DNA from: FEN-1219 sp964503125
GTDB lineage: Bacteria; Pseudomonadota; Gammaproteobacteria; Steroidobacterales; Rariloculaceae
Reading direction: 5' to 3'
DNA length: 64,000 bases
Assembly (NCBI GenBank): GCA_964503125.1
Contig: CAZCZE010000011.1
Location: 1-64,000, forward strand
Position numbers and translations under genes: made by a program. The notes beneath the pieces were generated by a model that was not told the origin of the DNA, made no database searches, and saw only the letters and a list, made by a program, of their open reading frames with translations. Below, piece after piece: positions 29,318 to 38,297 of this stretch (its first letter is position 1; every line of letters begins with the position of its first letter).

Positions 29318-31534
29318 ATGAAACTTCGACTAGACGAAATCCCCCCGGTCCGCGCGCACCGCACGCGTCGACGGGCCGCGTGGCTGCTGGGCACGCTGAC
29401 CGTGCTCGCGGCACCGGTCGCAGCTCAAGACGGACTCCTGCCGCAAACGGGCGATATCGAAGGCGTCGTTTCGAGCAGCGCAGGCCCCGAAGAGGGCGTC
29501 TGGGTCATCGCGGAGACGACCGATCTCCCGACGGGCTACCTCAAGATCGTCGTCACCGGCGAAGACGGCCAGTTCGTGCTTCCGGGCCTGCCGACCGCCA
29601 ACTACTACGTCTGGGTGCGCGGTTATGGCCTGCGGGACTCGTCGAAGACGCTGCTGCGGGCCGGCTCTGCCGGCGTGACGCTCGGGGTCGAGCGCGCGGC
29701 GAATGCGCAAGAAGCGGCGCGCGTCTATCCGGCCGATCATTGGTGGGCGCTCCTCGAGCCGCCGGCCGCAACGGAGTTCCGCGCCGGCGGCGGGCGGGGC
29801 CTCGGGCTCGGCGCCGCCATGGACAGCCAGGCGCAGTGGCTCGACACGCTGAAGCTCGGCTGCAATTTCTGCCATCAGCTCGGCAATCGCGTGACGCGCG
29901 GCTTCGATCATTGGAGCCCGCGATTCCGCGCGGACGAGGGCCTCGCCGAGGGGAGCAGCGAGGAGCTCTGGCACCGGCGGCTGCGCACGGGCGTGCGCGG
30001 CGGCGACATGCTCGCGCGGTTCGCCGCGCTGGGGCCCGAGCGCAGTGGGCGGGCATTCGCGCAGTGGACCGACCGGATCGCGGCAGGCGCCGTGCCGCCG
30101 GCTCCGCCTCGCCCGCAGGGCGCGGAACGCAACGTCGTGATCACGATGTGGGACTGGGGCACCGAGACCTCCTACATGCACGACGAGGTCGCAACCGACA
30201 AACGCAACCCGTCGGTGAACGCGGGCGGGCCCGTGTACGCCGTGTCGAGCGGGCACGGCAAGCTCGCTGTTCTCGATCCGAAGACGCACGTCATGCACGA
30301 GGTCGTGATCCCGACGCGGCAGGACCCGAGCGAGGTGCCGTCGCGCTTCCCGCCGCCCACGGGCGCGTCGCCGTTTTACGGCGATTTTCATCATTGGGGC
30401 GCGGAGCAGCCGTCGGATCCGCACAACCCGATGCTCGACTCGCGCGGGCGCGTGTGGCTCACGTCCGCGGTGCGAGCGCCCGCGAACCCCGACTGGTGCC
30501 GCGAAGGCTCGTCGAACCCGTTTGCGCAGTACTACCCGATCGCGAACGCCGGCCGCCACGCCTCGTATTACGATCCGGCCACGGGCGAGTTCACGCTCAT
30601 CGACACCTGCTTCACGACGCATCATTTGCAGTTCGCCTACGACGACGCCGAGACGCTGTGGTTCAACCCGCTCGCCGGTCCCGGCTACTTGGGCTGGCTC
30701 GACACGAAGCAATTCGACGCGACCGGCGACGAGCAGGCGTCCCAGGGATGGTGCCCGCTCGTCATCGACACGAACGGCGACGGCCGCATCGCGAAGCCGT
30801 GGAACGAGCCCGGCGGCGCCGCCGACCCGTCGCGCGACACGCGCGTCGGCGGCCAGGTCTACGGCGTGCAGCCGAGTCCCGCGCCCGGTGAGGAGGAGGT
30901 CGTCTGGGCGTCGATTACGAACTACCCGAGCTATCTCGTGCGCATGGTGCGCGGCAGCAATCCGCCCGCAACCTGCATCGCGGAGCGGTACCGCGTGCCG
31001 GAGCCCGGCTTCGGCGCGCGCGGGCTCGACGTCGACCGCAACGGCGTGGTGTGGACCTCGCTCGCCGGCAGCAGTCATCTCGCGAGCTTCGACCGGCGGC
31101 GCTGCGACGTGCTGAACGGCCCGGCCGCGCGCGATGGCGGGCATTGCGACGCGGGCTGGACGCTGCATCGCACCGACGGCCCGACGTTCCAAGGCACCGA
31201 CGTGCCCGCCGACTTCCAGTACTACAACTGGGTGGACAACTGGAACGCCTCGGGGCTCGGCGAGAACGTGCCGTGGACGCCGGGCGGCAATTCCGATGCG
31301 CTCTTGATGCTCGACCCCGACAGCGGCGAGTGGCTCACGTTCCGCGTGCCCTACCCGCTCGGGTTCTTCCAGCGTCTACTCGACGGGCGCATCGACGACC
31401 CGGACGCGGGCTGGAAGGGCCGCGGCTTGTGGGCGAACTTCGGCACGCACCTCGCCTGGCACATCGAAGGCGGCCCGGGCACCAAGACCAAGATGGTGCA
31501 GTTTCAGTTCCGGCCCGACCCGCTCGCACGCTGA
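29318..31534 (+). CDS. Exported haem-motif protein with carboxypeptidase-regulatory-like domain and Vgb-like propeller
   Basis: The 738-residue protein has a signal peptide ending PVAAQ (about residue 36). A carboxypeptidase-regulatory/SdrD-like beta sandwich follows (about 45-110, GDIEGVVSSSAGPEEGVWVIAE). One CxxCH haem site lies at about residue 184 (KLGCNFCHQLGNR). The rest is a long region with repeated 'DP.tgeft' strands, like virginiamycin-B-lyase-type propellers. Proteins with this domain order occur in clusters of PQQ enzymes and cytochromes in soil bacteria; no reaction is assigned. AGGA precedes the ATG. Confidence 0.7.
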   Translation: MKLRLDEIPPVRAHRTRRRAAWLLGTLTVLAAPVAAQDGLLPQTGDIEGVVSSSAGPEEGVWVIAETTDLPTGYLKIVVTGEDGQFVLPGLPTANYYVWVRGYGLRDSSKTLLRAGSAGVTLGVERAANAQEAARVYPADHWWALLEPPAATEFRAGGGRGLGLGAAMDSQAQWLDTLKLGCNFCHQLGNRVTRGFDHWSPRFRADEGLAEGSSEELWHRRLRTGVRGGDMLARFAALGPERSGRAFAQWTDRIAAGAVPPAPPRPQGAERNVVITMWDWGTETSYMHDEVATDKRNPSVNAGGPVYAVSSGHGKLAVLDPKTHVMHEVVIPTRQDPSEVPSRFPPPTGASPFYGDFHHWGAEQPSDPHNPMLDSRGRVWLTSAVRAPANPDWCREGSSNPFAQYYPIANAGRHASYYDPATGEFTLIDTCFTTHHLQFAYDDAETLWFNPLAGPGYLGWLDTKQFDATGDEQASQGWCPLVIDTNGDGRIAKPWNEPGGAADPSRDTRVGGQVYGVQPSPAPGEEEVVWASITNYPSYLVRMVRGSNPPATCIAERYRVPEPGFGARGLDVDRNGVVWTSLAGSSHLASFDRRRCDVLNGPAARDGGHCDAGWTLHRTDGPTFQGTDVPADFQYYNWVDNWNASGLGENVPWTPGGNSDALLMLDPDSGEWLTFRVPYPLGFFQRLLDGRIDDPDAGWKGRGLWANFGTHLAWHIEGGPGTKTKMVQFQFRPDPLAR

Positions 31535-31581
31535 GCTTGGGGGCGCGCGTGCACGAGGCGGCGCGCTGACTTCGGCCGCCG

Positions 31582-32478
31582 CTAGACGTCCATGATCTCG
31601 AGCGCCTCGGCAATGCTGCGCAGCGGATCGCGGCCCGGAGTCGGTCGCCACTCGTGGCTCACGTAACCCGTGAATGGCAAGTCGGCGATGACCTCCGCGA
31701 GGTAGCGGTAATTCATCTCCTGGCTGAAGTCGATCTCGTTGCGCGAGGGCACGCCGGCCGTGTGGAAGTGCGCGATCCATTGGATCGTGTCACGCACGTT
31801 CTGTGCGATGTCGCCGTCCATGATTTGCAGGTGATAGAGATCGCAGACGAGCTTGACGTTCGGCGAGTTCACGCGCTCGCACACGCCGACGCCCCAGCCC
31901 CAACGGCCGAAGATCTGATCTTCGCGGCCGAAGTTCGGATCGAGACGGCGATTGTTCATGTTCTCGATCGCGAGCGTAACGCCACGGTTCTCGAGGTGCC
32001 CTTTGACTCGGTTCAAGAAGGCGACGGCGTTGTCGGCCCCCTGCTCGTACGACATGCCGCTGCGCTGGCCGCCGATCGTGATGATCGTCTTCACGCCCTC
32101 GCCGGCCACCATGTCGATGTGGGCCTTGAGATCCCTCTCGAGCTCATCGTGCACCTCGGCGTGGATGATGCCGTTCTGGAACGTGACCGGGCCTGAACCG
32201 GCGAGCAGGGGCTCGAGCCCGTGCTTGCGCAGCGTCGGCCAATCGGCGGGAGCGATGAGGTCGAAGCCGTAGACGCCGAGGCGCGCCGCCTCGCGACACA
32301 TGTCGTCGAACGTGAGCTCCGTGTTGGCGCCGAAATTCACGCGCCACAGCCCTTGCTTGATGCGTCCCTTGCGCACGACCTTGGGTTGCGCCGCCGGCTG
32401 GCCTTGCTGCGCAAGCGCCGGCGCCGCCAGCACCGTGCCCGCCGCGCCGATCAGACCTAAAGCGTCTCTTCTATTCAT
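31582..32478 (-). CDS. Xylose-isomerase-like TIM-barrel protein (hydroxypyruvate isomerase family), exported
   Basis: The 298-residue protein has a signal-like start (NRRDALGLIGAAGTVLAAPALAQ; two Arg, so possibly Tat) and an AP-endonuclease-2/hydroxypyruvate-isomerase fold. TLAIENMNNR contains the metal-ligand Glu, VKLVCDLYHLQIMDGDIAQ the Asp/His pair, IAHFHTAGVPSRNEID a further His, and GYVSHEWRPTPGRD the last Glu. The family handles small sugars or 2-oxo acids; the exact substrate is unknown. Confidence 0.78.
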   Translation of the reverse strand: MNRRDALGLIGAAGTVLAAPALAQQGQPAAQPKVVRKGRIKQGLWRVNFGANTELTFDDMCREAARLGVYGFDLIAPADWPTLRKHGLEPLLAGSGPVTFQNGIIHAEVHDELERDLKAHIDMVAGEGVKTIITIGGQRSGMSYEQGADNAVAFLNRVKGHLENRGVTLAIENMNNRRLDPNFGREDQIFGRWGWGVGVCERVNSPNVKLVCDLYHLQIMDGDIAQNVRDTIQWIAHFHTAGVPSRNEIDFSQEMNYRYLAEVIADLPFTGYVSHEWRPTPGRDPLRSIAEALEIMDV

Positions 32479-32651
32479 GGGCTCCCCCGCCTTACGCCGC
32501 TCATCTTATGCCGGCGCCCAACGCCCGCAAAGCCTGGTCCCGCGCGCACCGATCACCGCGCGGTCTCGTCGGCATGGCTCCAGCACTCGGAAGAGCGCAT
32601 AGTCACCCCTCGGGGTCGGTGGCCCATAATAAAAAGCAACAGGGGGAATCC

Positions 32652-33425
32652 ATGACGAGCCGCATCCTCACGTTTGTCTACGGCGTGGCGTGTTACGCCG
32701 TGTTCTTCGCGACCTTCCTCTATGCCATCGGTTTCGTCGGCAATTTTGCCGTACCGAAATCCATGGACTCGCCGGCCGAGGGCCCGTGGCAGATCGCGCT
32801 CGCGATCGACGCCGGCCTGCTCGCGCTATTCGCACTTCAGCACAGCATCATGGCGCGGCCCGCGTTCAAGCGCGCCTTGACGCGCGTCGTGTCGCCGGTC
32901 ATCGAGCGCAGCACGTACGTGCTCGCGAGCAGCTTGGCTTTGATAGTCCTATTTTGGCTGTGGCGGCCGCTCGGCGGCGTCATCTGGAACGTCCAGAACG
33001 AGATCGGCGTCGCACTGCTCTACGCCGGGTTCGCGTTCGGCTGGTTGCTCGTGCTCGTGACGACGTTCGTCATCAACCACTTCGACCTGTTCGGCCTGCG
33101 GCAGGTCTGGCGGCATCTCAACGGCGAGCCGCAGCAGGGGCTCAAGTTCGTGATGCCCGTGCTCTACCGCATGGTGCGGCACCCGCTCTACGTCGGCTGG
33201 TTCTTCGCGTTCTGGTGCACGCCGACGATGACGGTGACGCACTTGTTCTTCGCGATCATGACAACGGCTTACATCCTGATCGCGATCCAGCTCGAGGAGC
33301 GCGATCTCATGCGCGAGCACCCCGAGTACGCCGACTACCGCAAGCGCGTGCCGATGCTGATCCCCGGCCTCGGTCGCCGCGCTCGTCCGGCGCCGCCCGG
33401 CGTCGGCGCAGCATCGCAACACTAG
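32652..33425 (+). CDS. mddA: NnrU-family membrane methyltransferase, probably methanethiol S-methyltransferase
   Basis: The 257-residue protein has five to six membrane helices. Its C-terminal methyltransferase signature is YRMVRHPLYVGWFFAFWCTPTMTVTHLFFAIMTTAYI followed by EERDLMREHPEYADYRKRVPMLIP. NHFDLFGLRQVWRHL before it and TPTMTVTHLFFA are the hallmarks that separate MddA from ordinary NnrU or isoprenylcysteine methyltransferases. MddA turns methanethiol into dimethyl sulfide using AdoMet. The ATG follows AGGGGGAA. It stands alone, between divergent and decayed genes. Confidence 0.75.
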   Translation: MTSRILTFVYGVACYAVFFATFLYAIGFVGNFAVPKSMDSPAEGPWQIALAIDAGLLALFALQHSIMARPAFKRALTRVVSPVIERSTYVLASSLALIVLFWLWRPLGGVIWNVQNEIGVALLYAGFAFGWLLVLVTTFVINHFDLFGLRQVWRHLNGEPQQGLKFVMPVLYRMVRHPLYVGWFFAFWCTPTMTVTHLFFAIMTTAYILIAIQLEERDLMREHPEYADYRKRVPMLIPGLGRRARPAPPGVGAASQH

Positions 33426-33927
33426 CTCATCGTCGCGTCCCCGCCAGCGCAAACAGCGCTGGCCATCACACGCCGTGCCAACGCTGGCCGAAAATTGCGC
33501 TTCGTAGCGATTGAAAATCGCACACGTTCACGCCTGCGCCCGCGCTGAGAGCACGCTCGTCTACGGGGGCGCCTCTCCGCGCGCGTCGCTCGTGAACGTC
33601 TCGACTGGAGTTGAAACCGGACAGGCGCGGGCATGATGTTGGCGATCAAGGGAACGCTCACATCGACCCATTTGAGACGCTGGGCGCCCAGGTCTGTTGG
33701 TTACAATCCCACAGGGAGTGGGATAGGGATTCACATGTCCGTGTGGCGAGAACTGCGACGCCGCAAGGTTTTCGGGCGGTATTGCCTATCCGGCAGCTCC
33801 ATGACTGAGGCACGCCCGATATGCCGATTCGGGCTGAGTGCGCTACTATCCGCCTGTTCAAGCTACTGTGTAACTCACGGCAGCGAATCATTCGAAAAAC
33901 GACGAAAACGTATCAGGAGGATCGAAA
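33426..33927. other. 500-bp gap; holds only a short N-terminal gene remnant
   Basis: No complete gene is seen. From 33735 a frame starts MSVWRELRRRKVF, the strongly conserved first 13 residues of a family of winged-helix/TPR or cyclase-like membrane proteins common in related genomes ('M..W.ELRRRKVFRVA'). After KVF the similarity stops (GRYCLSGSS). This looks like a gene start left behind by a deletion. The rest is unassigned, with base composition lower in GC than the neighbours. Confidence 0.4.
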
Positions 33928-34287
33928 ATGAAAATCATCCGAACAGCCGCTGTTGCTGTGTCTTTATGCTTTCTAGCGTCAGCCGTAGCCGAAGATGCAA
34001 CCGTTGTGGCTCCAGACAAGTACAAGGTGGAGTTCGAGAACGACAAAGTTCGAGTGATCCGTATTACCTATGGGCCGGGGCAAGAATCGGCAATGCATGA
34101 GCACGCCGATGGTGTTGTCGTCAATTTGACGGACCTGAACGTCCAGTTCACGCTGCCAGATGGCACAATGCCACCGGCGGAACCTGGACCGGCGGGCAGC
34201 TTCACCTGGACTCCGGCAGGAATGCATGCGGCGACGAATATCGGCGGAAGGGCAGAAGCACTGTTGATCGAAATCAAGGACAACTGA
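33928..34287 (+). CDS. Exported small cupin protein
   Basis: The 119-residue protein has a signal peptide ending ASAVAED and a single cupin barrel. NDKVRVIRITYGPGQESAMHEHADGVVVNLTD carries the His pair of cupin motif 1, and SFTWTPAGMHAATNIGGRAEALLIEIK is motif 2 with a His. Similar small periplasmic cupins are of unknown role. AGGAGG lies eight bases before the ATG. The surrounding DNA is clearly lower in GC than the rest of the window, hinting at transfer. Confidence 0.7.
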   Translation: MKIIRTAAVAVSLCFLASAVAEDATVVAPDKYKVEFENDKVRVIRITYGPGQESAMHEHADGVVVNLTDLNVQFTLPDGTMPPAEPGPAGSFTWTPAGMHAATNIGGRAEALLIEIKDN

Positions 34288-34548
34288 GGACAGCTCCGAC
34301 GTGCTCCTGCTGATGTCCGGATGAAGACGTGGCAGGAGCAGCTTCGGCCCACTGACGACCGTCATCGCTCGATGGTGGCCTGACCGGAGATGGCCGACCG
34401 CGGGAATTGATCGGCACTGAATTGAGCGTAAATCGAACGCCTCAAGAGCACTCAAAACTTGCCGTTCAGTGCTGAATCGTTGAAACATCAGATCGACGGG
34501 CCGGGGTCGACCCTCTGCGGCCAGTCGCACCGGCTTCTGTGCTATTAG

Positions 34549-35019
34549 CTAATCGCTGTTGGTTTTTGGCTCGAAACCACTCAATGAGAGGAATTTCCAA
34601 TCGCCGTCCTGACGAATAAGTACCTCGATCAAGCTCAATACTGATCTTTCTCGATCTCCCTTGTGATCCTCGGTTACAGTCAGTAGGTGGTAGTGAACCA
34701 CGGCAGTATCGTCCTCGACGACGATCGCGGCAGGCGTGATTTCGTAGTACAACGTGTTACTGGCGCCGTCATCAAATCGACTCCACCCGACAAGCTTGTC
34801 GATGCCTCGTGGAGCAGGTGTGCTATCCCCCCAATCCACGACCTTTTGATGGACGTATTCACGAGGCCAGCGATCGTTTTCCGCCACGTCGTCCACCCAA
34901 GACTGCTCAACGAACTCCCACACGGCACTTTGCTCAGCATCCCAGGACGGTAATTGGGCAAGCGCCAAATCTGACAGGAAAAGGGCGGTGAAAAGACTCC
35001 AGGAGCAGAGCGATTTCAT
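34549..35019 (-). CDS. Exported SnoaL/NTF2-like (DUF4440-type) protein
   Basis: The 156-residue protein has a signal peptide ending LALAQ. WDAEQSAVWEFVEQSWVDDVAEND, then YEITPAAIVVEDDTAVVHYHLLTVTED and LSLIEVLIRQDGDWKFLSLSGFEP, give the helix-then-sheet pattern of the NTF2-like fold. No catalytic residues can be named. Codon use is more AT-rich than that of the housekeeping genes. The 261 bp before the cupin gene's stop show nothing recognisable. Confidence 0.6.
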   Translation of the reverse strand: MKSLCSWSLFTALFLSDLALAQLPSWDAEQSAVWEFVEQSWVDDVAENDRWPREYVHQKVVDWGDSTPAPRGIDKLVGWSRFDDGASNTLYYEITPAAIVVEDDTAVVHYHLLTVTEDHKGDRERSVLSLIEVLIRQDGDWKFLSLSGFEPKTNSD

Positions 35020-35299
35020 GGCGTTGCCTCTCTACTGTTCTTGTTTTGGGGAAGCCAGTATACGTCCCCTTGCGAAAGCTCGCCCGATCACACTGTTTCG
35101 ACTTGGGAACGCCACAACTGGCCGGACGATGTCGGACCGATGTTCGTCGTGTCTATGATCCGCAAGGTTCGGAATGCTTTCGAGAACGGTCGTTCGCGTC
35201 GCGATCGCTATGATCAGTGCTGCGCTCGGCGGGGCGCGGATCGAAAGCGCGTAGCCTCGCGCCCGAAGCATGGCCGACTTCGTGCCGCGGTCCGCGGTC

Positions 35300-35479
35300 T
35301 CGAGCAGTGCGCGCGCTGCGGTAGCGGGTCGAGGCGGGGAGATAGGACGCGACGAGTGCAACACCCAGCATCGTGAGCGGCACGAACGCGAGCACGAGCG
35401 GATCGCGGGCGCTCAGCCCGAGCGCAAGCTCGTCGACGACGACCGGGCGCGCTTGCTCGCGGCGCTTGCGCGCGGCGCT
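35300..35479 (-). pseudogene. Remnant of a MacB/ADOP-type ABC permease C terminus
   Basis: On the minus strand, immediately after the stop of the 35480-36658 gene, the frame reads VVVDELALGLSARDPLVLAFVPLTM and LGVALVASYLPASTR. This matches the last extracellular loop and final helix of FtsX/MacB-like permeases ('lfGvsa.DPltf..v.l.l..va..AsylPArra'). No start or ATPase remains and the frame degrades after SYLPA. It lies in a 460-bp gap; the remainder of that gap is unassigned. Confidence 0.55.
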
Positions 35480-36658
35480 CTAGTCGGGTTCGACTGTCGC
35501 GTCGCTCGACTCGTTGAGGTAGTAGCGTACGACCGCGTGCTTGCGTACCAACTCGCCGTTCGCGAGATAAGGTCGGAACCGGCTGTGGACTAGCAAGCGG
35601 ACCAGGCGGTCCTGCTCGTCATCGGTCGCGTTCGCCGTCGCATCGACGACCCGGATCTGCGTGGCCGATCCGTACTTGTTGAGCTCGAAGGCGACGTCGA
35701 TGTATCCCGTGGATTCCGGCGTCTGCTTCGACACGAAAGGATTCGGCAGGAAGGCCGGCAGTACCAGCGGCGTCGGCGGAGAGAAGAATCGATCGATCGT
35801 CTCTTGCGGCGTTGCCTTTTCTTCGAACAATGCGTACACGCTCTCGTAGGTATCGAAATCCCGCTCCCAGTCCGCTAGGTGGATCAGCGTTTCGACACGC
35901 GCGAGCCAGGGCTCGGAGCGCGCGGCGTCGTACGACAGGAGCCGGCGAAGAGCGTTGCGCCCGGCGCTGTAGAACCCGCCGCGGTAGCTGCCGCGCACGA
36001 GCTCCCACTCGAGCTCGCGGAGCTCGTCGGATGTGTAGAGCCCGTTGCGCTGAAACACTCGAATGGCTTCGAAGTATCGCGTCAAGCCCTCGACGAGCAT
36101 TTTTCGCGCCGCGTCGCCTCGACTGCCCCCGAGCTTCCCCTCCCCGTAGTAGTCGCCGAGGTAGAGCTCCACGGGGCGCTCGCCGCCGAGGTACCGCTCC
36201 ATGAGGTCGACGCGCCGGTCGCCGAGCTCGCGCAGAATCGGCGTCGTACGTAAGTCTTCGGAATGCCGCTGCACGAGATCCAACAGGTCGTGCTCGAGCT
36301 CCCACGCGGTCACGGGATCGCCGCGCTCATCAGCGCTGCGCATTGCCTGCCCAAGTAGCGGAGCTTGGTCGAGCGTATAGAGGCCATAGTTCGCGCGCAT
36401 GGCCTGTCGAGCGCGCTCGTTCACGGCGGCCGCAAGGTCGTGGTGGCCGCGCTCTTCATAGAAGAGAGTGAGCTCGATCAACGGAGCGATCAAGTCGGGA
36501 GAGTACGGCCCGTTCTTGGCTTGCTCGCCGAGAATCGCTTCGACGATGCGTTCCTGGGATTCGTCGCTTACGACCGGCTCGAGCGAAGGCTGCGACGCTG
36601 CAACGTGCGGCACAAGCGCCGCAGCGAACGCGAGCACGACGGCCGTCGTCTTCCGCAT
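35480..36658 (-). CDS. Exported protein with TonB-like C-terminal domain
   Basis: The 392-residue protein has a signal peptide ending VAASQ. Residues 25-280 form helical, TPR-like repeats (LIELTLFYEERGHHDLAAAVNERARQAM). The last 90 residues (GYIDVAFELNKYGSATQIRVVDATAN...LVRLLVHSRFRPYLANGELVRK) match the TonB C-terminal fold, without the N-terminal membrane helix or Pro-rich linker of a true TonB. This architecture recurs in Steroidobacter-like genomes and its role is unknown. Confidence 0.65.
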   Translation of the reverse strand: MRKTTAVVLAFAAALVPHVAASQPSLEPVVSDESQERIVEAILGEQAKNGPYSPDLIAPLIELTLFYEERGHHDLAAAVNERARQAMRANYGLYTLDQAPLLGQAMRSADERGDPVTAWELEHDLLDLVQRHSEDLRTTPILRELGDRRVDLMERYLGGERPVELYLGDYYGEGKLGGSRGDAARKMLVEGLTRYFEAIRVFQRNGLYTSDELRELEWELVRGSYRGGFYSAGRNALRRLLSYDAARSEPWLARVETLIHLADWERDFDTYESVYALFEEKATPQETIDRFFSPPTPLVLPAFLPNPFVSKQTPESTGYIDVAFELNKYGSATQIRVVDATANATDDEQDRLVRLLVHSRFRPYLANGELVRKHAVVRYYLNESSDATVEPD

Positions 36659-37164
36659 GCGCCGAAGTCTAGCACCGAGCCTTGCGAGCGCCGAGTCGCA
36701 CAGGTTCTTGCCTGAGGCGCCACCGCCGCCGATGAGCTAAGCTGCGCACCCCCCGGACCGTCGCCGCCTTCCTGGCCAACGTCTGGCGTGGTTCGCTGCC
36801 TCTTCGAGTGGTCTTCAGCGGCTCGGTGCCGAACGTCGCGTGCTGCGTCTCCTCGAAGCCCGTTGCTCGTTTGGTGCTCCGCGAGTGCTATTCGAAAGCC
36901 GAGACGAGGAGTTCGATGTCGGACAATGGTCCCCGGAACAAGCAATACGTGGGCGGTCTACGCCGAAGTCCGAGCCGCTCCTGGCCGATCGTGCGCGGAT
37001 TCGCCGGGGCGTGCTAATGCGTGGTGCGCTACGCTCGCCGTGCCGCCGCGTATTATCGTGGTCGAGGGCGCAGGACATTTTTCCATGGGCCGGTTGCCGG
37101 CGCTGACCGCAGCAGTCACCGACACGTTCGGCGCCGATTTGGCGGCGCCCACGAGGTAGTAAAG
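36659..37164 (+). pseudogene. Gap of 505 bp with remnant of an alpha/beta-hydrolase C terminus
   Basis: From about 37010 to the TAG at 37159 the plus strand reads ANAWCATLAVPPRIIVVEGAGHFSMG followed by RLPALTAAVTDTFG. This is the last strand, catalytic His (GAGHF) and final helix of a small alpha/beta hydrolase of the dienelactone/TEX30 type ('vv.gA.HFfhGrL.eL...v'). The upstream part, including any nucleophile Ser, is missing or scrambled. The first half of the gap shows nothing recognisable. Confidence 0.5.
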
Positions 37165-37620
37165 ATGCTCAGCAAGCTACGGGCCTTCTTCGACGATGCT
37201 CTCGCGCGAGACCACGTCGACGAGGCGACGCGCGAGCATGCGTTGCGTGTGGCTACGGCATTGCTCTTGATCGAGGTCGCCAGAGCCGATTACGCCGCCG
37301 ATCTGGCGGAGGACACGACGATCCTGACGTCGCTCAGGGAGTTCTTCGCGCTTGATGAGGGCGCCGTCGAGTTGCTTCTCGAGGAAGCGCGCACCGAGGC
37401 CGACCAAGCCGTCGAGCTCCAGCAGTTCACGCGGCGCCTCCACGAGCAGCTTTCCGATGCCGAGAAGCAGAGGGTCGTGGAGATGCTATGGCGAGTGGCG
37501 CTCGCGGACAGCAAGCTCGACAAGCACGAGGACCACCTCGTGCGGCGCATCGCCGATCTGCTCTACGTCCGCCACTCCGATCTCGTCCGCATCCGCAATC
37601 GCGTCCGTGCTGCGCGGTGA
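37165..37620 (+). CDS. TerB-family protein
   Basis: The 151-residue all-helical protein has the TerB pattern: EHALRVATALLLIEVARADYAADLAEDTTILTSLREFFALD, then LEEARTEADQAVELQQFTRRLHEQLSDAEKQRVVEMLWRVALADSKLDKHEDHLVRRIADLLYV. These carry the conserved Asp/Glu positions of the tellurite-resistance TerB fold. Many such proteins have no link to tellurite; function unknown. No other ter genes are nearby. Confidence 0.8.
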   Translation: MLSKLRAFFDDALARDHVDEATREHALRVATALLLIEVARADYAADLAEDTTILTSLREFFALDEGAVELLLEEARTEADQAVELQQFTRRLHEQLSDAEKQRVVEMLWRVALADSKLDKHEDHLVRRIADLLYVRHSDLVRIRNRVRAAR

Positions 37621-37832
37621 GAATCACTCCTCGACGCTCAGCGCCGCGACTGCCGGCGCCCTCCAAACACTTCGCATCAACAGGTGCCGGCAATTGCAGC
37701 CGCGCGGCATGCTCCCGAACGAGACAGCAACACGCTCGGTCTCTCGTCCTTGTTCGCGTCGTAACTTAGCGTGCAGGCGCCGGACGGCGTATTCTTGGGG
37801 GGAACGCTGGATCGTCGTGAGGAAGCCGCACT

Positions 37833-38297
37833 GTGAAGCCGGAATACGCCGCGCTGTTGTCTGCGAGCGCGTTGTTCATGCCGCTGCCATCGGCTGCGCA
37901 TCATTCCGTTGCCATCAACTTCGAACGCGGCGAGCCGATCGAAATTCGGGGCACCGTCAAGGAGGTGTATATGCGTAACCCGCACTCGCAGTACGTGGTA
38001 GACGTGCCCGAGGAGAACGGCGGAGTCACGCAGTGGTTCGTCGAGTGGTCCGACCGCAATTCCCTCGTGCGGCGCGGCGTCGATCTCGATCTCATCAAAC
38101 CCGGCGACACGGTTACATTGACGCTTTGGCCCAGTCAGCGACTGCCCAACGTCGGCTACTTCGTCCAAGCCGTGTTGGCGGACGGCTCGATCTACCGCGA
38201 CTGCGGCTTCGTCCAATACCGAGAGGCCGCGGCCAACTCCACGAAGTTCCGGTGCGAGGAAGGCACACGCGCAGCCCCACAACGAGACGGCCAATGA
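37833..38297 (+). CDS. DUF6152 family exported protein (second copy)
   Basis: The 154-residue protein starts at GTG and has a signal peptide ending SAAHH. The conserved HHSVAINFERGEPIEIRGTVKEVYMRNPHSQYVVDV and LIKPGDTVTLTLWPSQRLPNVGYF match the DUF6152 family and the copy at 23313-23783. The gene overlaps the next by four bases (ATGA). Confidence 0.75.
   Translation: MKPEYAALLSASALFMPLPSAAHHSVAINFERGEPIEIRGTVKEVYMRNPHSQYVVDVPEENGGVTQWFVEWSDRNSLVRRGVDLDLIKPGDTVTLTLWPSQRLPNVGYFVQAVLADGSIYRDCGFVQYREAAANSTKFRCEEGTRAAPQRDGQ

Noticed and set aside
29330..31192. 620-codon frame antisense to the haem-motif protein
   Set aside because: No domains, Arg-rich composition; the opposite strand has signal peptide, CxxCH and conserved domains.
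34288..34548. Possible minus-strand coding remnant between the cupin and NTF2-like genes
   Set aside because: No recognisable motif in any frame; left unassigned.
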